The notes under the pieces were generated by a model, which had not been told where the DNA came from, did no database searches, and saw nothing but the letters and a program-made list of their open reading frames with translations. Positions 23,905 through 35,128 of a DNA stretch of 64,000 nt are shown here, piece by piece. Source of the DNA: Adiantum capillus-veneris (lineage: Eukaryota; Streptophyta; Polypodiopsida; Polypodiales; Pteridaceae); contig CM043952.1 of assembly GCA_014529385.2 (NCBI GenBank), positions 69,447,370 to 69,511,369 of the forward strand. The letters are read 5' to 3'. Position 1 is the first letter of the stretch; the number at the start of each line of letters is the position of its first letter. A program made the position numbers and the translations under genes.

Positions 23905-24115
23905 TGATCTCATTCCCTTTCCTCTTCATCATTACTCCCAAGCATCCATCTCTCTTGGATGAAAACTTTGTTATGGTGGTGTGTTGTTTGCCTCCTAGCC
24001 GCTGAAGCTAGGTGGTGCCCCCCTGTTTGCTTTACCATGACAGGCTTGAGGCGCGCCATTCGGTCCCCGATGTTTTAGAGGCCGTCGGAGTTCGGGGTTC
24101 GCTTTGCTCCCGTCA
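22542..24115 (+). repeat. Tat-1 3' LTR
   Basis: Direct repeat of 14840-16402, ending CGTCA before the right GCAT. It retains a TATA box (TATATAAAG, 23379-23387) and AATAAA at 23693-23698, consistent with promoter and polyadenylation signals of an LTR. A (CT)n tract near 23863-23901 is longer than in the 5' copy. Confidence 0.93.
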
Positions 24116-24119
24116 GCAT

Positions 24120-24478
24120 CATACTCCTAAAGAATCTAAGACCACCTGGCTTTGCGACCCTTCAAATAACTTTGTTGTGTAAACCACTTGATGCTTTCAT
24201 GGTCAAACACAATCTCGAACTATGCACCATACAAATAATGTCGCCATGTCTTTAAAGTAGACACTATTGCATAGAGCTCTCGTTCGTTCGTAAGTAGAGT
24301 AATTCTGTTGTGCTGAATCCAGCTTCTTGCTTTCAAGTGCAATTGGCCTTCCCTCCTGCAGAAGGACTGCTCCAATCACACGATTACTAGCATCCGTTTC
24401 CAAAACGAATAGCTTTAAGGGATCCACAATAGCTAAAACAGGAGCTGTGGCTAATGTGTCCTTAAGTTTGTCAAAACT
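24120..24478 (-). pseudogene. gypsy C RNase H
   Basis: Contains DPLKLFVLETDASNRVIGAVL and the block ending in FDHESIKWFTQQSYLKGR, interrupted by a frameshift after STYERTR and by stops near 24135 and 24143. A TAA at 24479-24481 separates it from RT and replaces a Lys codon (EQQ-stop-SFDKLK). Confidence 0.85.
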
Positions 24479-25915
24479 TTACTGTTGTTCTAATCCCCAC
24501 TGAAAGGTCTTGCCCTTGGCTTTCAGTTGATCTGTCATGGGAACAACAATATGGGCATAGTTTTTAACGAATCGACGATAAAAACCTGCAAAGCCTAAAA
24601 AAATCTGGAGCTCTTCCAAAATTTTGGGAGAGGGCCACCTCCGAATGGCATCCACCTTGGATTGATCCATGTGTAACCCTACAACCGAAATAACATGCCC
24701 TAAGTAGTGAATTTCCTCCTTGAGGAAATCATATTTGGATTTCTTGGCATATAACTGATTTTGGCATAACAAATGAAACACTTGTTTCAAATGTGCTAAA
24801 TGCTCTTCATCAGTGGCACTATATACAAGAATGTCATCGAGGAAAACGATAACAAACTTTTCCAAGTATGGTCTCAAGACACTATCCATGAGTGTCATGA
24901 ACGTAGCGGGAGCATTGGTCAACCCAAAGGGCATCACCAAAAATTCATAATGTCCAAACCTTGTTCCGAACGCTGTTTTGGGTATATCCGCAAGCCTGAT
25001 GCGTACTTGATGATACCCAGGTATTAAATCAATCTTTGAAAATATACGAGCATGGGTGAGCTTATCAAACAGCTCATCTACTCGTGGCAATGGGTACTTT
25101 TTCTTAACAGTAACCACATTTAATCCACGATAATCTATGCACATGCGCATACTACCGTCCTTTTTCTTCACCAAAAGAATGGGAGAGGCCCATGGTGAAG
25201 AACTTGGTTGAATAAACCCTCTACTAAGATAGTCAGAAAGCTGACGTTCCACCTCAACAGCCTCAGAATGACTCATTCTGTAAGGCGGTTTCCTCACTGG
25301 CTTACTGCCTGCAACCACGTCTATGCCATGTTGCAAAGAACGTGTCGACGGCAGCCCTGGTGGTAAATCATATGGAAAAACATCCTTGAATTCCCTTAAA
25401 AGTTCCTGTAATTCATTAACAACATTTACTTGTTTTGAATTAGTAGGCATAGCTAGAAGAGGAGAGAGAGAAGAATGCGGCGTTGAGGAAGTTTTATTCA
25501 AAACATTATCATCATTAAAAACATCATCCACATTGGAAATAAAATGGCACAGTGAGTAACACAAAAAGAGTTCTTCTATTGCATCATCAGAAGCGAGCTT
25601 CATAAGCTCAGCTGTACAAATAAGTGGTGAGGAAGGTACATCCTTCTCCCCCAACAGTAGCACGTGCACACCATTGGATTCGAACATTAGACTATTATGC
25701 TCATAGCTACTTCTAAGGGATGATCCTAAACTATGCAACCATTCACGACTAAGAACCACATTTGCCCTCTCCATATTCATGACTTGGAAATCCAAAGAGG
25801 TACGGTATCCTTGAATTTCCAGAGGTACATCTTTAACCTGAGTTTCCCATATCTCAACATCATGGCCGTTAATCATTGCTACCTTGTAGTGATGGGAACT
25901 CGGGGTTTGGGGCAA
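24479..25915 (-). pseudogene. gypsy C reverse transcriptase
   Basis: Open for 478 codons. RT blocks: [91 protein letters not shown] and the catalytic [12 protein letters not shown], all intact. The upstream part covers the end of the protease and linker. It is isolated by stops on both sides, so it would not be made as part of a polyprotein. Confidence 0.92.
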
Positions 25916-25921
25916 TTTGAG

Positions 25922-26446
25922 TCATTTCACCAATTTATAATTGATGAAATTGTGCGACGCACCATCGTCTACCAAGATCCGCACCCTGTGCCCTTGGATA
26001 GAACCATGCATACGCACCAACTCATGTGGTCCAAAAGTCTGTTGCCACATGGAGGCCGTGATACAGCACTCATGCACCGCCTCAGTGTGTGTTACTTCCA
26101 CATTAGCAAACTGGGAAGAGGATTCAAGAGGTAAAAGCTGCACCATGTGCACTGCTTTTTCCTTCCCCTTGTCTTGAGCAGCAGATTTCCCCTTGGGACA
26201 ATCCTTTTTGCTCTGTCCAGTTCCCAAACATTTAAAGCACAACTTTTCTTTTTTGGATTTCTCAAACTCTTTTGTTGAGAGAGGACCTCTAGACCCCTTG
26301 GGCTTTTTGGAGGTCTCTGATGCAGCAGAGGCAATTTTTCTTCTATGATGCACACGCTGTGGACGTGTTGAAACAGGTGTAGTGCCATGCACATGCGAAC
26401 TATGCAATGCCTGATCATCGGGATCATCATGGATGTGAGCTTGCAC
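25922..26446 (-). pseudogene. gypsy C gag C-terminus and protease
   Basis: Zinc knuckle KLCFKCLGTGQSKKDCPKG has Gln at the His position (CX2CX4QX4C). Protease follows with ILVDDGASHNFI, where DSG is replaced by DDG. A TGA at 25922-25924 stops the frame, which otherwise continues into RT. The link to the upstream gag fragment requires a one-base shift near 26473. Confidence 0.85.
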
Positions 26447-26930
26447 TATTGCGTCCTCAAGTGTTTGTGGATCCTAGGTTTTAACGTGCTTCTAAGCTCG
26501 GGGGTTAACCCACGGATGAACCCACGTACCTGCTGAAAAGTATCCATCCCCTCCAGCTTGAGGATCACATCTCGATAATGAGAAATATATTCCAATAATG
26601 TTTTATGCTGGCGCATAGAACATTCATCCCAGGCGGTCCAATTTCTATCCTTCTCATTGGTAGGTAGAAATTCCTTCCTGAAGACAGTTTCAAAAGCTGC
26701 CCAATTCTGTGGTAGCATGCCTTTCTCCTTGAGAGACATCCACCATTTGTAGGCCTTGCCGTCCAAAGTCAGACTTGTTTCCAGCGCCTTAGCTACAACC
26801 GGGGTACGTCTAAGGTCATGAATACCATCCCACTTACTGAGAAAAATATTCACGGTGTCCTTGTTTCGCTCACACTCTTCTCCCCGAAAAATTGGTGGCT
26901 TTGTATTTTTCAACAAATTTTCCACAAACC
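26446..26930 (-). pseudogene. gag: gypsy C gag, 5'-truncated
   Basis: Retrotransposon gag domain: KPPIFRGEE, WWMSLKEKGMLPQNWAAFE, FRKEFLP and the MDTFQQVRGFIRGL block. The start is missing: the frame runs into the Tat fragment at about 26930, where VYMKGSDLV of Tat becomes gag sequence. The fusion point has no visible repeat. Confidence 0.85.
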
Positions 26931-28362
26931 AAATCACTTCCTTTCATATAAACCACATCATCAAGCATTTTGTATTTCCTGGCTTTTCTTATAAACGCAT
27001 ACTTTTTGGAGGATGGTAAACCTTCAGGTAGAATACCTGTCAACAGAAAATCCATATCCTTTGATAAGACTTCTCTTCCATGATATAAGGAGGCATTTGC
27101 CTTTAGTAAAAATACACAAGTGATCATTTCTTGGGCATCATCATGAGATTCTTCATTTTGAGAACTTTGAATATGCTGCAAACTCCATGCTTTGAACGTT
27201 TTGAGCAATGATTTCACCTTGAAGCATAAATTCTTCACTTTGGATTCTTATTCTTCTATACTCTCAATACTTTCTTTACAACCAACAAGGCATCTCCTTT
27301 GATCTGTAAGCGTTTAATTCCCAAATGTATAAGCAAATGTGCAAACCACCTTGAAGGGCCATGTACTCTGCTTCATTTTTACTCTTTGCATCAAGTTTCA
27401 GCCCTTGGTTTCTTACAAGCTTCCCTTGTGCATCATGACTTCTTCGATAAGAACCATCAAAGTATAACAATGAAGCATCAGAGATGGCAAGAGTCTCACT
27501 TTCTTCTTTTGCAGTACTTCATCTTTAACCAAAACAGGAGTATCTTTATAAGTGAGTAAATCTGCCAAGGTAGCTCAAGTACTCTCTTTCACCAAAAAAG
27601 TGAACTGAAACTCCTGAAGTTCAGTAACCCATCTCATCACTGTTTTTGATATATTTTAATTATTGAATAGCTAGGGGAGCAATGAATAACTGGTGAGAAA
27701 GGTGAAGGAATTTTGCAGCAAGTAGTGTGTGAATCGTCTGCAAGCATACACCATACTGGTCATTATCAATTCAATTTTAGAGAAATCTCTTTCATGAGGA
27801 GTCTTCACTCTGCTAGCATAATGAACAGGCTTCATATACTCCGATTCCTTCCCCTTTTGCAATGACATGGCCCCAATGGCATCATCTCCCATTGATGGGT
27901 TAACATAAAACTCCTTTTCCCAGTTAGGAGCTTGCATAATGGGCAGTGCACTCAAAAACTCTTTGACTTTGTCAAAAACATCGTCACAGTCACGTGATCA
28001 CTCCAAGGAATCATTCTTAACTGTTTGCTGCAATGGATACAATAGTTGTGATGCCAAAGGTATGAAACGAGATAGATATCTAACCTTCTGTATGAAAGTT
28101 GCCAACTGTCTGGTATCTTTTGGAGATGATAGTAACAAAAAAAAATTCACTTTCTCTAGATCTGCTTCAATCCCATTTTCTGAAGTCACATGCCCAAGAA
28201 GCTTCACCCGTGGCTGTGCCAAATGACATTTCTTAGGGTTGAGTTGACCCCCGCATTCATCATACCTTGCAAAAATCATTTCAAGCTTTGGAACATGCTC
28301 TTTCCTTGGACTGTATACAGAAAAATCATCTATGAAGATGCGCGAAATCACCTTCTTGCCTT
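26931..28362 (-). pseudogene. Tat fragment: RT C-terminus, RNase H, second RNase H
   Basis: Minus-strand piece of a Tat pol. From 28362 down: RIFIDDFSVYS (RT catalytic box), GGQLNPKKCHLAQPRVKLLGH, then RNase H (27955-27671: ALPIMQAPNWEKEFYV, YASRVKTPHERDFSKIE), then archaeal-type RNase H (27470-27240: LYFDGSYRRS, KNEAEYMALQGGL), and the linker DFLLTGILPEGLPSSKKYAF. Integrase is missing at the left and the N-terminal half of RT at the right. Stops or frameshifts separate the domains. Confidence 0.85.
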
Positions 28363-28870
28363 CATCATCCAAGATGATGCCGCCGCTGAAGTCGACGGAG
28401 TAAGGCAAGCCCTCTCGCCACTGACGCGTGAACCTGGGTGTCCCGGCAGGGGTCTCTAGCGCCGTGTCAACGGGGGTACGGATGTCAGGTGTCTCCACTG
28501 GAGTCTGAGCCCTGAAGCAAGGAGTGTCCACTGGAGTGACTCCTGGAGGAGTAGCTAGTGGTGTGTAGCTCCTAGGAATGGCAGTCAGCCGTGTAAAACC
28601 TGGTGTCGGTGGCGATGTCGTGGCTGGTGTTGGGACGGGCAAAGAAGGGGAGGGTAAAGAGCCTCGTCGAACACGAGGCGGTGTCGAAGCATCGGTGGCG
28701 GCATCCCCACAACAACCACCACTAGAGTGCCAGCGCCTAGAGGAGTGTGAAGATCGTCTTGTCAACACCGAAGCTTCGGAGTGCGTCGAATGCTTCGAAA
28801 CAGAGGGAGATGCGGATGGAGTAGGAACACGCGATGGTGTGACAGAGCGATGACGCTCCACGTACCACTG
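28363..28870 (-). other. GC-rich Ser/Thr/Pro-rich coding-like segment fused to Tat RT
   Basis: Open on the minus strand in the same frame as the RT fragment, from a TAG at about 28879 through WYVERHRSVTPSR and repeated TPVDTP / TPVETP / ETPAGTP units to YSVDFSGGIILDDEGKK, which leads directly into VISRIFIDDF of the Tat RT. It is visibly richer in G and C than the DNA on either side and has no similarity I recognise to Tat pol, which should contain RT fingers here. It may be a captured host exon. Function unknown. Confidence 0.5.
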
Positions 28871-29110
28871 TCTCTACTGGGGTGACAAAGAAGAAAGAAG
28901 CTCCTCATCATCCATACCTTCATTAAACACAGGAACATTTAAAGTTAATATTGAATGAATGGAGTAGAAAACATGGACAAGTATAGAGAGAGAGAGACAG
29001 AGAGAGAGAGGAGGAGGAGGTGCTCGTCGTCCCTGCTTGTGAGAACATACCTAGAGCATACGTACCTGGAGTGGACGCAAAGACCATTAAATACAATGAT
29101 GCAATGACGC
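28871..29110. other. unassigned spacer with GA-rich tract
   Basis: No gene seen. A GA-rich microsatellite is at 28984-29015, followed by a GGAGGAGGAGG run. It separates the GC-rich segment from the duplicated HIPP-like exon. Confidence 0.4.
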
Positions 29111-29224
29111 GTTCTTCTTCTATTCAACTTGAGTGATGGAAGAGGCAAGTTGATAACTCAGAATTTTCAATCGAAAGAGATAGAGAGAGAGAGCGCACAC
29201 AATCAAATCTTGCAGTTGAAAAAC

Positions 29225-29303
29225 CAGGTGGTGGAGCTGCATGTGGCCATGGATTACCCAGGATGTGAGAGAAAAATCAAAAGAGCGTTATACAACATGG
29301 AAG
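29225..29303 (+). pseudogene. HMA-domain exon fragment (HIPP-like), copy 1
   Basis: Encodes QVVELHVAMDYPGCERKIKR followed by ALYNMEG, matching the first half of the heavy-metal-associated domain of plant HIPP proteins (metal loop MxCxxC). In this copy the first metal-binding Cys is Tyr (MDYPGC). The open frame ends right after ME-G, where AAG is followed by GTACTT, a plausible 5' splice site, so this looks like an exon end with some intron. The rest of the domain and the isoprenylation motif are not in the window. Likely captured, not functional. Confidence 0.7.
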
Positions 29304-29498
29304 GTACTTAGAGAGCCAGAGTTTTTACAAAATAGAGCAAAATTGTTCAAAACGGAGAATCGTACAAGAATTCCCGCTATCTCTTTCCTTTTTGACGTAG
29401 AACTTGAAGGTGCTTGTGGCCACAACAGAACGTTTTCTTCTTCTATTCAACTTGAGTGATGGAAGAGGCAAGTCGATAACTCAGAATTTTCAATCGAA

Positions 29499-29609
<111 letters not shown>

Positions 29610-29637
29610 ACAATCAAATCTTGCAATCGGAAAACTA

Positions 29638-29714
29638 GGTGGTGGGGCTGTATGTGGCCATGAATTGCCCAGGATGTGAATGCAAAATCAAAAGAGCGTT
29701 ATACAACATGGAAG
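29638..29714 (+). pseudogene. HMA-domain exon fragment (HIPP-like), copy 2
   Basis: Same exon as copy 1, reading VVGLYVAMNCPGCECKIKRA, then LYNMEG and the same AAG/GTACTT donor. Here both Cys of the MxCxxC metal loop are kept, but the Gln codon before VVGL has become TAG. The two copies therefore decayed differently. Confidence 0.68.
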
Positions 29715-29778
29715 GTACTTAGAGAGCCAGAGTTTTTACAAAACGGAGCAAAATTGTTCAAATACAATATTTATGGCT

Positions 29779-30386
29779 TTAAGAGATCTCTCTCTCATCC
29801 TCACATAGCTCAGCATAACTTCCTATATCTATATAGAGCTCTCCGCTTAAACAGATGTCCTCCGTTTCATTTTGTAGATCCTCTGCATGCACCCCATAGA
29901 GAGTAGTAGCTTGATGTTCGTCTCGCACCACCTCAACGGCTTCTGAATGAGCATATTCTCTGATCTCCTCCATTGATTCCACTGTGATTGGAACATGGTA
30001 GCCTTCATATATCCGTGCACTATGAGGGGCTACCTCTATGACGAACCACCAGTTTGATGCAAACTTTGTAGGATGAAATATCACCTGCTAGAGCCACATA
30101 ACTTACATGAGAGCTTCCAAGCACATAAATTCTAAAATGAGATGTTAACTATTTACGTACTTACTTGCTCACAATGCTCGAGTAGTACGAAAGTGTCTCT
30201 TTGGTCAGTCCATTTCTTAGTTGAATCCACCTCAAGAAAACCAGACTCTCCTCTACGCACAGTAGCGTTGCGACCCTCCATGATTATCTTGAACCATTGC
30301 ACGTCGAACAAGTCAACAAAAAATCCTCTATAATCGATCCTCAAAATCTCTTGTAGCGTGCCGAAGCAAGTGAGTTCCGCCACCAC
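29779..30386 (-). pseudogene. CACTA DUF4216-type C-terminal transposase region
   Basis: Two ORFs on the minus strand (30386-30153 and 30084-29779). The first reads FGTLQEILRIDYRGFFVDLF, VQWFK and FLEVDSTKKW, RDTFVLLEHCEQV, matching DUF4216 found at the C-terminus of plant CACTA transposases. The second, NWWFVIEVAPHSARIY, follows the same domain after a frame change or intron. An unassigned ORF at 30740-30558 lies just upstream. Confidence 0.7.
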
Positions 30387-31137
30387 AGGATCTGCATCAG
30401 AGGACCGTCATCGACTAGACTATTCAAATTTTGCCATGATTCCACAGTCTTGAGTAAAACGCTTTTTGTCGATTCGTTCCACCCTAAAATGTCGACCTTT
30501 ACACCATGCTGCTATGTATGACTTATACTACAACCAACAAAGATTATGAGTGGCCGTTCAAACATCTAGAAAGTCACTAGTCACACATTGCAAAATTACC
30601 TTGGTCGCGCAACCCCAAGAGTACTCCCACTCCTCCTCAGTCACTTCTTCACCGCACTGTTGTGCACTTTTCAATTGGTTGTGCAACCATCTTAAGCTCA
30701 TGAATGTTGGTAGGCTCTCCAGACCCGTCGGATAGTGCATTGGTGGTCGTCTTCCTCGTCTCCACTCGTTGCGTGCCCTTCGTCGCTCTTGATTTGCATC
30801 CTCATGTTGTAAAATCTACTTTTGCATTACTGGATTGTGAAGCATGAAAAATCGGTTGATTTTAACCTCTAGATCTTCCGTCATCTTCTTCTCAACACTG
30901 AGATTGCACATGACAATCCCAGATATGCGCCCAGGGCAGTCACTTATCAAAAGACCCTTATATCACGTGCGTTCAAGAGGTAATTAATAATACCCCAATA
31001 TACATACTATACTTACACTGTGAGCCTATTTAAAAAAACCCCACCCCCCTCTGTATATATACATTTTTATACATTTTGGTATTTTAATAATCCTCTCCGG
31101 TTAACTCACGTGATATCATACACTTTCTAAAAAGTGA

Positions 31138-31740
31138 CTACCCTGGGGATATGCGCTCATCATCTATGGTTTTCCATAGCGTGTCCCACGATTTGTCAAA
31201 TCCGTCTAGCCACTCTCCAATGTACACTATGGACTCTGATACCAGCCAACCTTCTGCCATGCTACCCTCCAGACGTGCCTTCTGACACACATATCCCTTG
31301 AGCGTTTTCATGAAACTTTCTAAAAAGAACATCCATCTGGAATGTACTGTGCCAGCTATTTCCACCTCATCAACTATGTGAGCAAGAAGATGCACCTGAA
31401 TGGTTAGCATGGTAGTAGGAAAATGTTTCTCAAACATGCACACAACCTCCGCAACGTTTAGTTTGGTGAATGGTATGGAGTCTACGTTGATCTCCTTTTG
31501 TGAGATCCATTGCATCAACTTCGCAAGTTTGTAGATTGTGTTACGGACGTCAAGAGACAAACATCCCTCAATGGAAACTGGTAAAATAAACTGCAAAACA
31601 CGTGTAGCAATGATATTAAAGTCCACACAGGAATTTGTTACACAATTCCCACTATGATATATTCCACTATGAACATACCTGACACATTTTATGCCAGTCG
31701 TGTGACAACAAAACGGTAAGCTTTCCTTATTTAGTAAGAC
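31138..31740 (-). pseudogene. CACTA DUF4218 region
   Basis: ORF 31626-31138 contains PVSIEGCLSLDVRNTIYKLA, FEKHFPTTMLTIQVHLLAHI and HSRWMFFLESFMKTLKGYV, then AEGWL, which is the DUF4218 pattern downstream of TNP2 in plant CACTA elements. The preceding bases (to about 31740) encode further related sequence with stops. Between 30741 and 31137 I see only degraded coding sequence. Confidence 0.8.
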
Positions 31741-31795
31741 ACGTTCGGAGCGAGTTTATTACGCTAGTGGGGGTCCGCAAAGATTGAATGGTCTC

Positions 31796-32236
31796 TTATA
31801 CTTTGCGTTCTTGGGCTCCTGTGAAAATCCATGGTGCTTTAGGGAGTTTTATCGATCCATCGGACGTTGTTTGCGGCCAATATTGCTCCATATGATCCAC
31901 ATAACTAAGGTCAACTCTGGCTCCTGAAGTATCTTTCTTGCCGGTCAGATGGTCCCATAGTAGATTACCCACATTCTTGAATATGTTCATTGGATCGAGC
32001 AAGTGATTGATCATGAGTCGGGGCCAGTATGGTAATTCGTACCATAGAGATAGTCTCTTCATCCCTAGGGGCAATCCGTCATCACACATCTCCTTCTGCT
32101 CTAACCATGCTTGTGCAGACATCCTCGGTGGCTGTCTTTCCAAAAAGCCATCGCATAACACATGATTATCTGGAAGATACGCTTGATGATCTTCATAGAT
32201 TTGCTTCTTCAATGAGGGCGCCCTACGTGCATTCAA
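31796..32236 (-). pseudogene. CACTA TNP2 transposase, C-terminal part
   Basis: Contains CDGFLERQPPRMSAQAWLEQ, LPLGMKRLSLWYELPYWPRL and HLLDPMNIFKNVGNLLWDHL, corresponding to the TNP2 region with the conserved LPYW and HxLDxMHIxKNV motifs (Met-Asn-Ile here). The transposase cuts and rejoins element ends in the nucleus. Confidence 0.83.
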
Positions 32237-32402
32237 TCTAGGTCCACATGTGACACAAGCTCTGTATCCGCTTGTTTGAAACCCTGCATGTATACATATG
32301 ATAATAGATCAGCTTGAGAAAAACCAAGATTTACAGTGTCTGAGTGAGGAGTGTAAATAGATCACCTGAGGATTCTGTTAGTCCGGGATAGTCATGCATG
32401 GT

Positions 32403-32909
32403 CTACATTAGAATGCTTCTGATCAAAGAATTCCGTCGACCTGTGTGTCGGCTCATATCCACCACTTCTATGCCAATCCACAATTGTTGTAGCTCTTCCA
32501 ATAGTGGACGAAGATACACATCCATATTCTTCACTTTATATCGCCCCGACACAATCAAGATTATCCATAGGTGCCCCTTCTTCGTAGTCAACCACGGGGG
32601 AATGTTGTAGTTGACGACGATGACAACGGGCCATACAATGTAAGATGTTGATCTTTGACCAAATGGATTTACGCCATCCATAGCCAGGCCCAAGCGCAAA
32701 TTTCGAGCTTCCCTGGCAAAATCCGACCATGTTCCATCTATATGTTTCCAGGCTGCACAATCTGCAGGAATCCGTAGCACACCATCCAAAGATTTATTCT
32801 CCTCATGCCATGAATCATGCTAGGGTGGACATGGACTTACATTCAAAGAAATGCTTGATGCGAGGAAGCAGAGGAAAATGTTGAAAAACCTTTTGTGGAA
32901 TTTTACAAT
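32403..32909 (-). pseudogene. CACTA TNP2 transposase, central exon
   Basis: Starts after a TTGTGTAG acceptor with IPQKVFQHFPLLPRIKHFFE, then after a TAG at a Trp position HDSWHEENKSLDGVL, ADCAAWKHID, and ARNLRLGLAMDGVNPFG with the conserved TNP2 Asp. PPWLTTKKGHLWIILIV and MDVYLRPLLEELQQLW complete the domain. Gives strong evidence for a plant CACTA transposase with introns. Confidence 0.87.
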
Positions 32910-33005
32910 CTACACAACATAAAAATACAGTACAATTGTGTAAAAATCTATCAGATCATTATACATTTAGAGTTTTATTAAAGTAAACTAATTGTAATAG
33001 ATCAC

Positions 33006-33538
33006 CTGAAAAGCGCTGTGACGCTAGTGTCACTCCATCCAAACTTTGTCTGCATGTTGAGAAGAACCAGGAGCGCTTTCAATCTAGACACACGTGCTCC
33101 ATTATACAATGGCGTATCGGCTTCACTTTTCATATCATCATAGATAAGCCTTTCTGAATCCATGATCGTCTTGATCATTTCATCAATCTCGGGCTCAAAC
33201 ATTGCCTCATTGGGAATGTGGTCTGCATGATCATCCCCTGAGCTGTCAGGGGCTACATCTTGTGGCCTTACATATGCTGCTAGACCAAAGCGCCTGCGAA
33301 CACGTCTATTGGTTTGCAAGATTGATGCCTGTTGGCCAGTGTTAGAGTTCGATGAGTTATAATTGGCAACAACTCGATCTATAATAGATGGATCGAACTC
33401 GCCAAATTCGCGAACATGCTGCAAAGAAACGCATCTTGTCCATCGCACAACATGCTTGCAATGATTACAAGGACATAAGATCCTCCTTGAGAGATAGGTG
33501 TTTTGGTTGGACGGCCCCACATCCTCGTCACTACTCAT
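33006..33538 (-). pseudogene. CACTA transposase N-terminal exon
   Basis: Starts MSSDEDVGPSN and carries RRILCPCNHCKHVVRW, resembling the CPCxxC element of the transposase-associated domain, and later PLYNGARVSRLKALLVLLNM and KFGWSDTSVTALF, the conserved stretch before TNP2. The exon ends TTTTCAG with GTGATC following, and a 96-bp intron (33005-32910) leads to the next exon, although one base is out of phase. Confidence 0.8.
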
Positions 33539-33597
33539 AATGAGGGTAAAAATCTTATAACTTGGACAAAAAATTTAATCTTCTATTGGAATTCTTC

Positions 33598-33601
<4 letters not shown>

Positions 33602-33661
<60 letters not shown>
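33602..33661 (+). repeat. (CT)n microsatellite
   Basis: About 60 bp of uninterrupted CT dinucleotides upstream of the CACTA transposase. One of several long simple repeats in the 33.6-36.2 kb interval. Confidence 0.95.
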
Positions 33662-33663
<2 letters not shown>

Positions 33664-34250
33664 TTCACACTGTAAACTACCTCACATTCTCTAGTCATGT
33701 CCAATCCCCGCACACCTCGGTCTAGAGGTGCACGAAGATCAGAACCACCGGGTTATAATCTCATCTTTATTGGTCAATGCCTATATTTGTGGGTACAAGA
33801 AATCTACACACCCACGTCTACATGATACTGCATGTAGTGGACAAAATCCCTTTGCCTCTTCTCTAGTTGTAGCACTTCACAGCATCTTAACATCTTTTCA
33901 CAGTAGATCTTTGTCTGTAGCATGCAGATACGCCATTCTTGCAATGTAGCTGATGCCTACTCAAAGCACTTAATTCTTACTCTAGATTTGACGGGTTGTG
34001 GCGTGTGTGTGTGTGTCTGACCCTTGGAATCATCATCTTGCATCACTAATTTTTGTGTAGGCTGAATTTTCTCTTCCATTGGCTGATCATGACGGCTTAT
34101 TGTATGGTAGCAGCAGTCGAACATGCAGGTGGAAGTGCAATCAGGTTGCAGGTCTAACTAAAAATAAACCTAAATCTAATCTAATTTAACTTAAATACAC
34201 ATAAATCTAATTTAACGTAAGTCTACATCTAACCTAATCTTACGTATTTT

Positions 34251-34679
34251 GGGATAGTTTTCTACGACATTAAAACTCTCTTCTTCTTCTTGTGTGTGTG
34301 TGTGTGTGTGTGTGCCAATAAAAAGAGAAATATGGTATAACCTTTCTATCACCCAAGTGTGGTAGATTGGTTATGCCATTTTCCTCTTGAATAACAGGTC
34401 TTGAGTTCAACTCCTCCTCACCTAGATCTTTAGGTCTTTTTAATTAGTTTCCCACGACCTCAAATTAAACTCTCTTCTTCTCGGGTGTGTGTGTGTAGGT
34501 GTGTGTGCACACCAATAAAAAAAGGAGAAAAATGGTATAGCTTTTCTATCACTGAAGTGTGATAGATTGGTTATGCCATTTCCCTCATGAATAACAGGTC
34601 TTGAGTTCAACTCCTGTCGACTTGATCTTTAAGGTCTCTTGGGATAGTTTCCTACGATGTTAAGGCTCTCTTCTTCTTC

Positions 34680-34680
<1 letters not shown>
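34251..34680 (+). repeat. SINE-like tandem dimer with A and B boxes
   Basis: Units of about 190-200 bp. Each begins with a (G/A)GTTTYCYACGAC segment, CTCTTCTTCT and a microsatellite, then GGTATARCYTTTCTATCAC, a box A-like TGRTAGATTGG (34360-34370 and 34560-34570) and, about 33 bases after it, a box B-like GAGTTCAACTCC (34403-34414 and 34603-34614). The spacing is that of a tRNA-type internal promoter. A third unit head begins at 34641. Assignment to tRNA-derived SINEs is an inference. Confidence 0.5.
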
Positions 34681-34734
<54 letters not shown>

Positions 34735-34767
34735 CCTCTCTCAATGTGTGTGTGCATTCTTTTTTTA

Positions 34768-34802
<35 letters not shown>

Positions 34803-34900
34803 TTTTGGTTTATTCATGCTCTCTCTCTCTTTTCCTCTCTCAATGTGTGTGTGCATTCTTTGTTTATGCATGTGTGTGTGCGTTTTTTGTTTATGCTTGT

Positions 34901-34948
<48 letters not shown>

Positions 34949-34959
34949 AAAAACACAAT

Positions 34960-35023
<64 letters not shown>

Positions 35024-35094
35024 AAGAGGGGAAGGGAACATGAGAGTGAGGAGAGGGAAGGAGAATACCTGGCTCTCCTTCCTCTCCTCGTGTG

Positions 35095-35128
<34 letters not shown>

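Larger units (their letters stand above)
14840..24115 (+). mobile_element. Tat-1: complete Ty3/gypsy Tat-lineage retrotransposon, inactivated
   Basis: Has two near-identical LTRs (1563 and 1574 bp), a primer-binding site, leader ORFs, a single gag-pol frame of about 1750 codons with three stop codons, and a purine tract before the 3' LTR. The Tat lineage is assigned from the second RNase H between RNase H and integrase. Total 9276 bp. It inserted into gypsy C on the opposite strand. Confidence 0.93.
13080..26930 (-). mobile_element. Gypsy C: decayed chromovirus split by Tat-1
   Basis: Minus-strand Ty3/gypsy element. From 26930 down it carries gag, protease, RT, RNase H (to 24120), then the inserted Tat-1 (14840-24115), then integrase, chromodomain, a purine tract AAGGGGGGAG and the beginning of the 3' LTR at 13203 (minus strand TGTCAGGCC). 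Removing Tat-1 and one copy of GCAT restores the reading frame between RNase H (KWFTQQSYLKGRKARW) and the VVADSLSRIPE motif. The 5' end is lost: gag is fused to a Tat fragment at about 26930. Confidence 0.88.

Noticed and set aside
28859-28880. TACCACTG as the missing left end of the CACTA element with TAC duplication
   Set aside because: TAC matches the base triplet after the right end, but the following bases do not match the right terminus (CACTACAAGAGG), so it is probably chance.
34360-34414. A functional tRNA gene
   Set aside because: A and B box-like motifs are present but there is no cloverleaf with a recognisable anticodon arm; a SINE-like repeat fits better.
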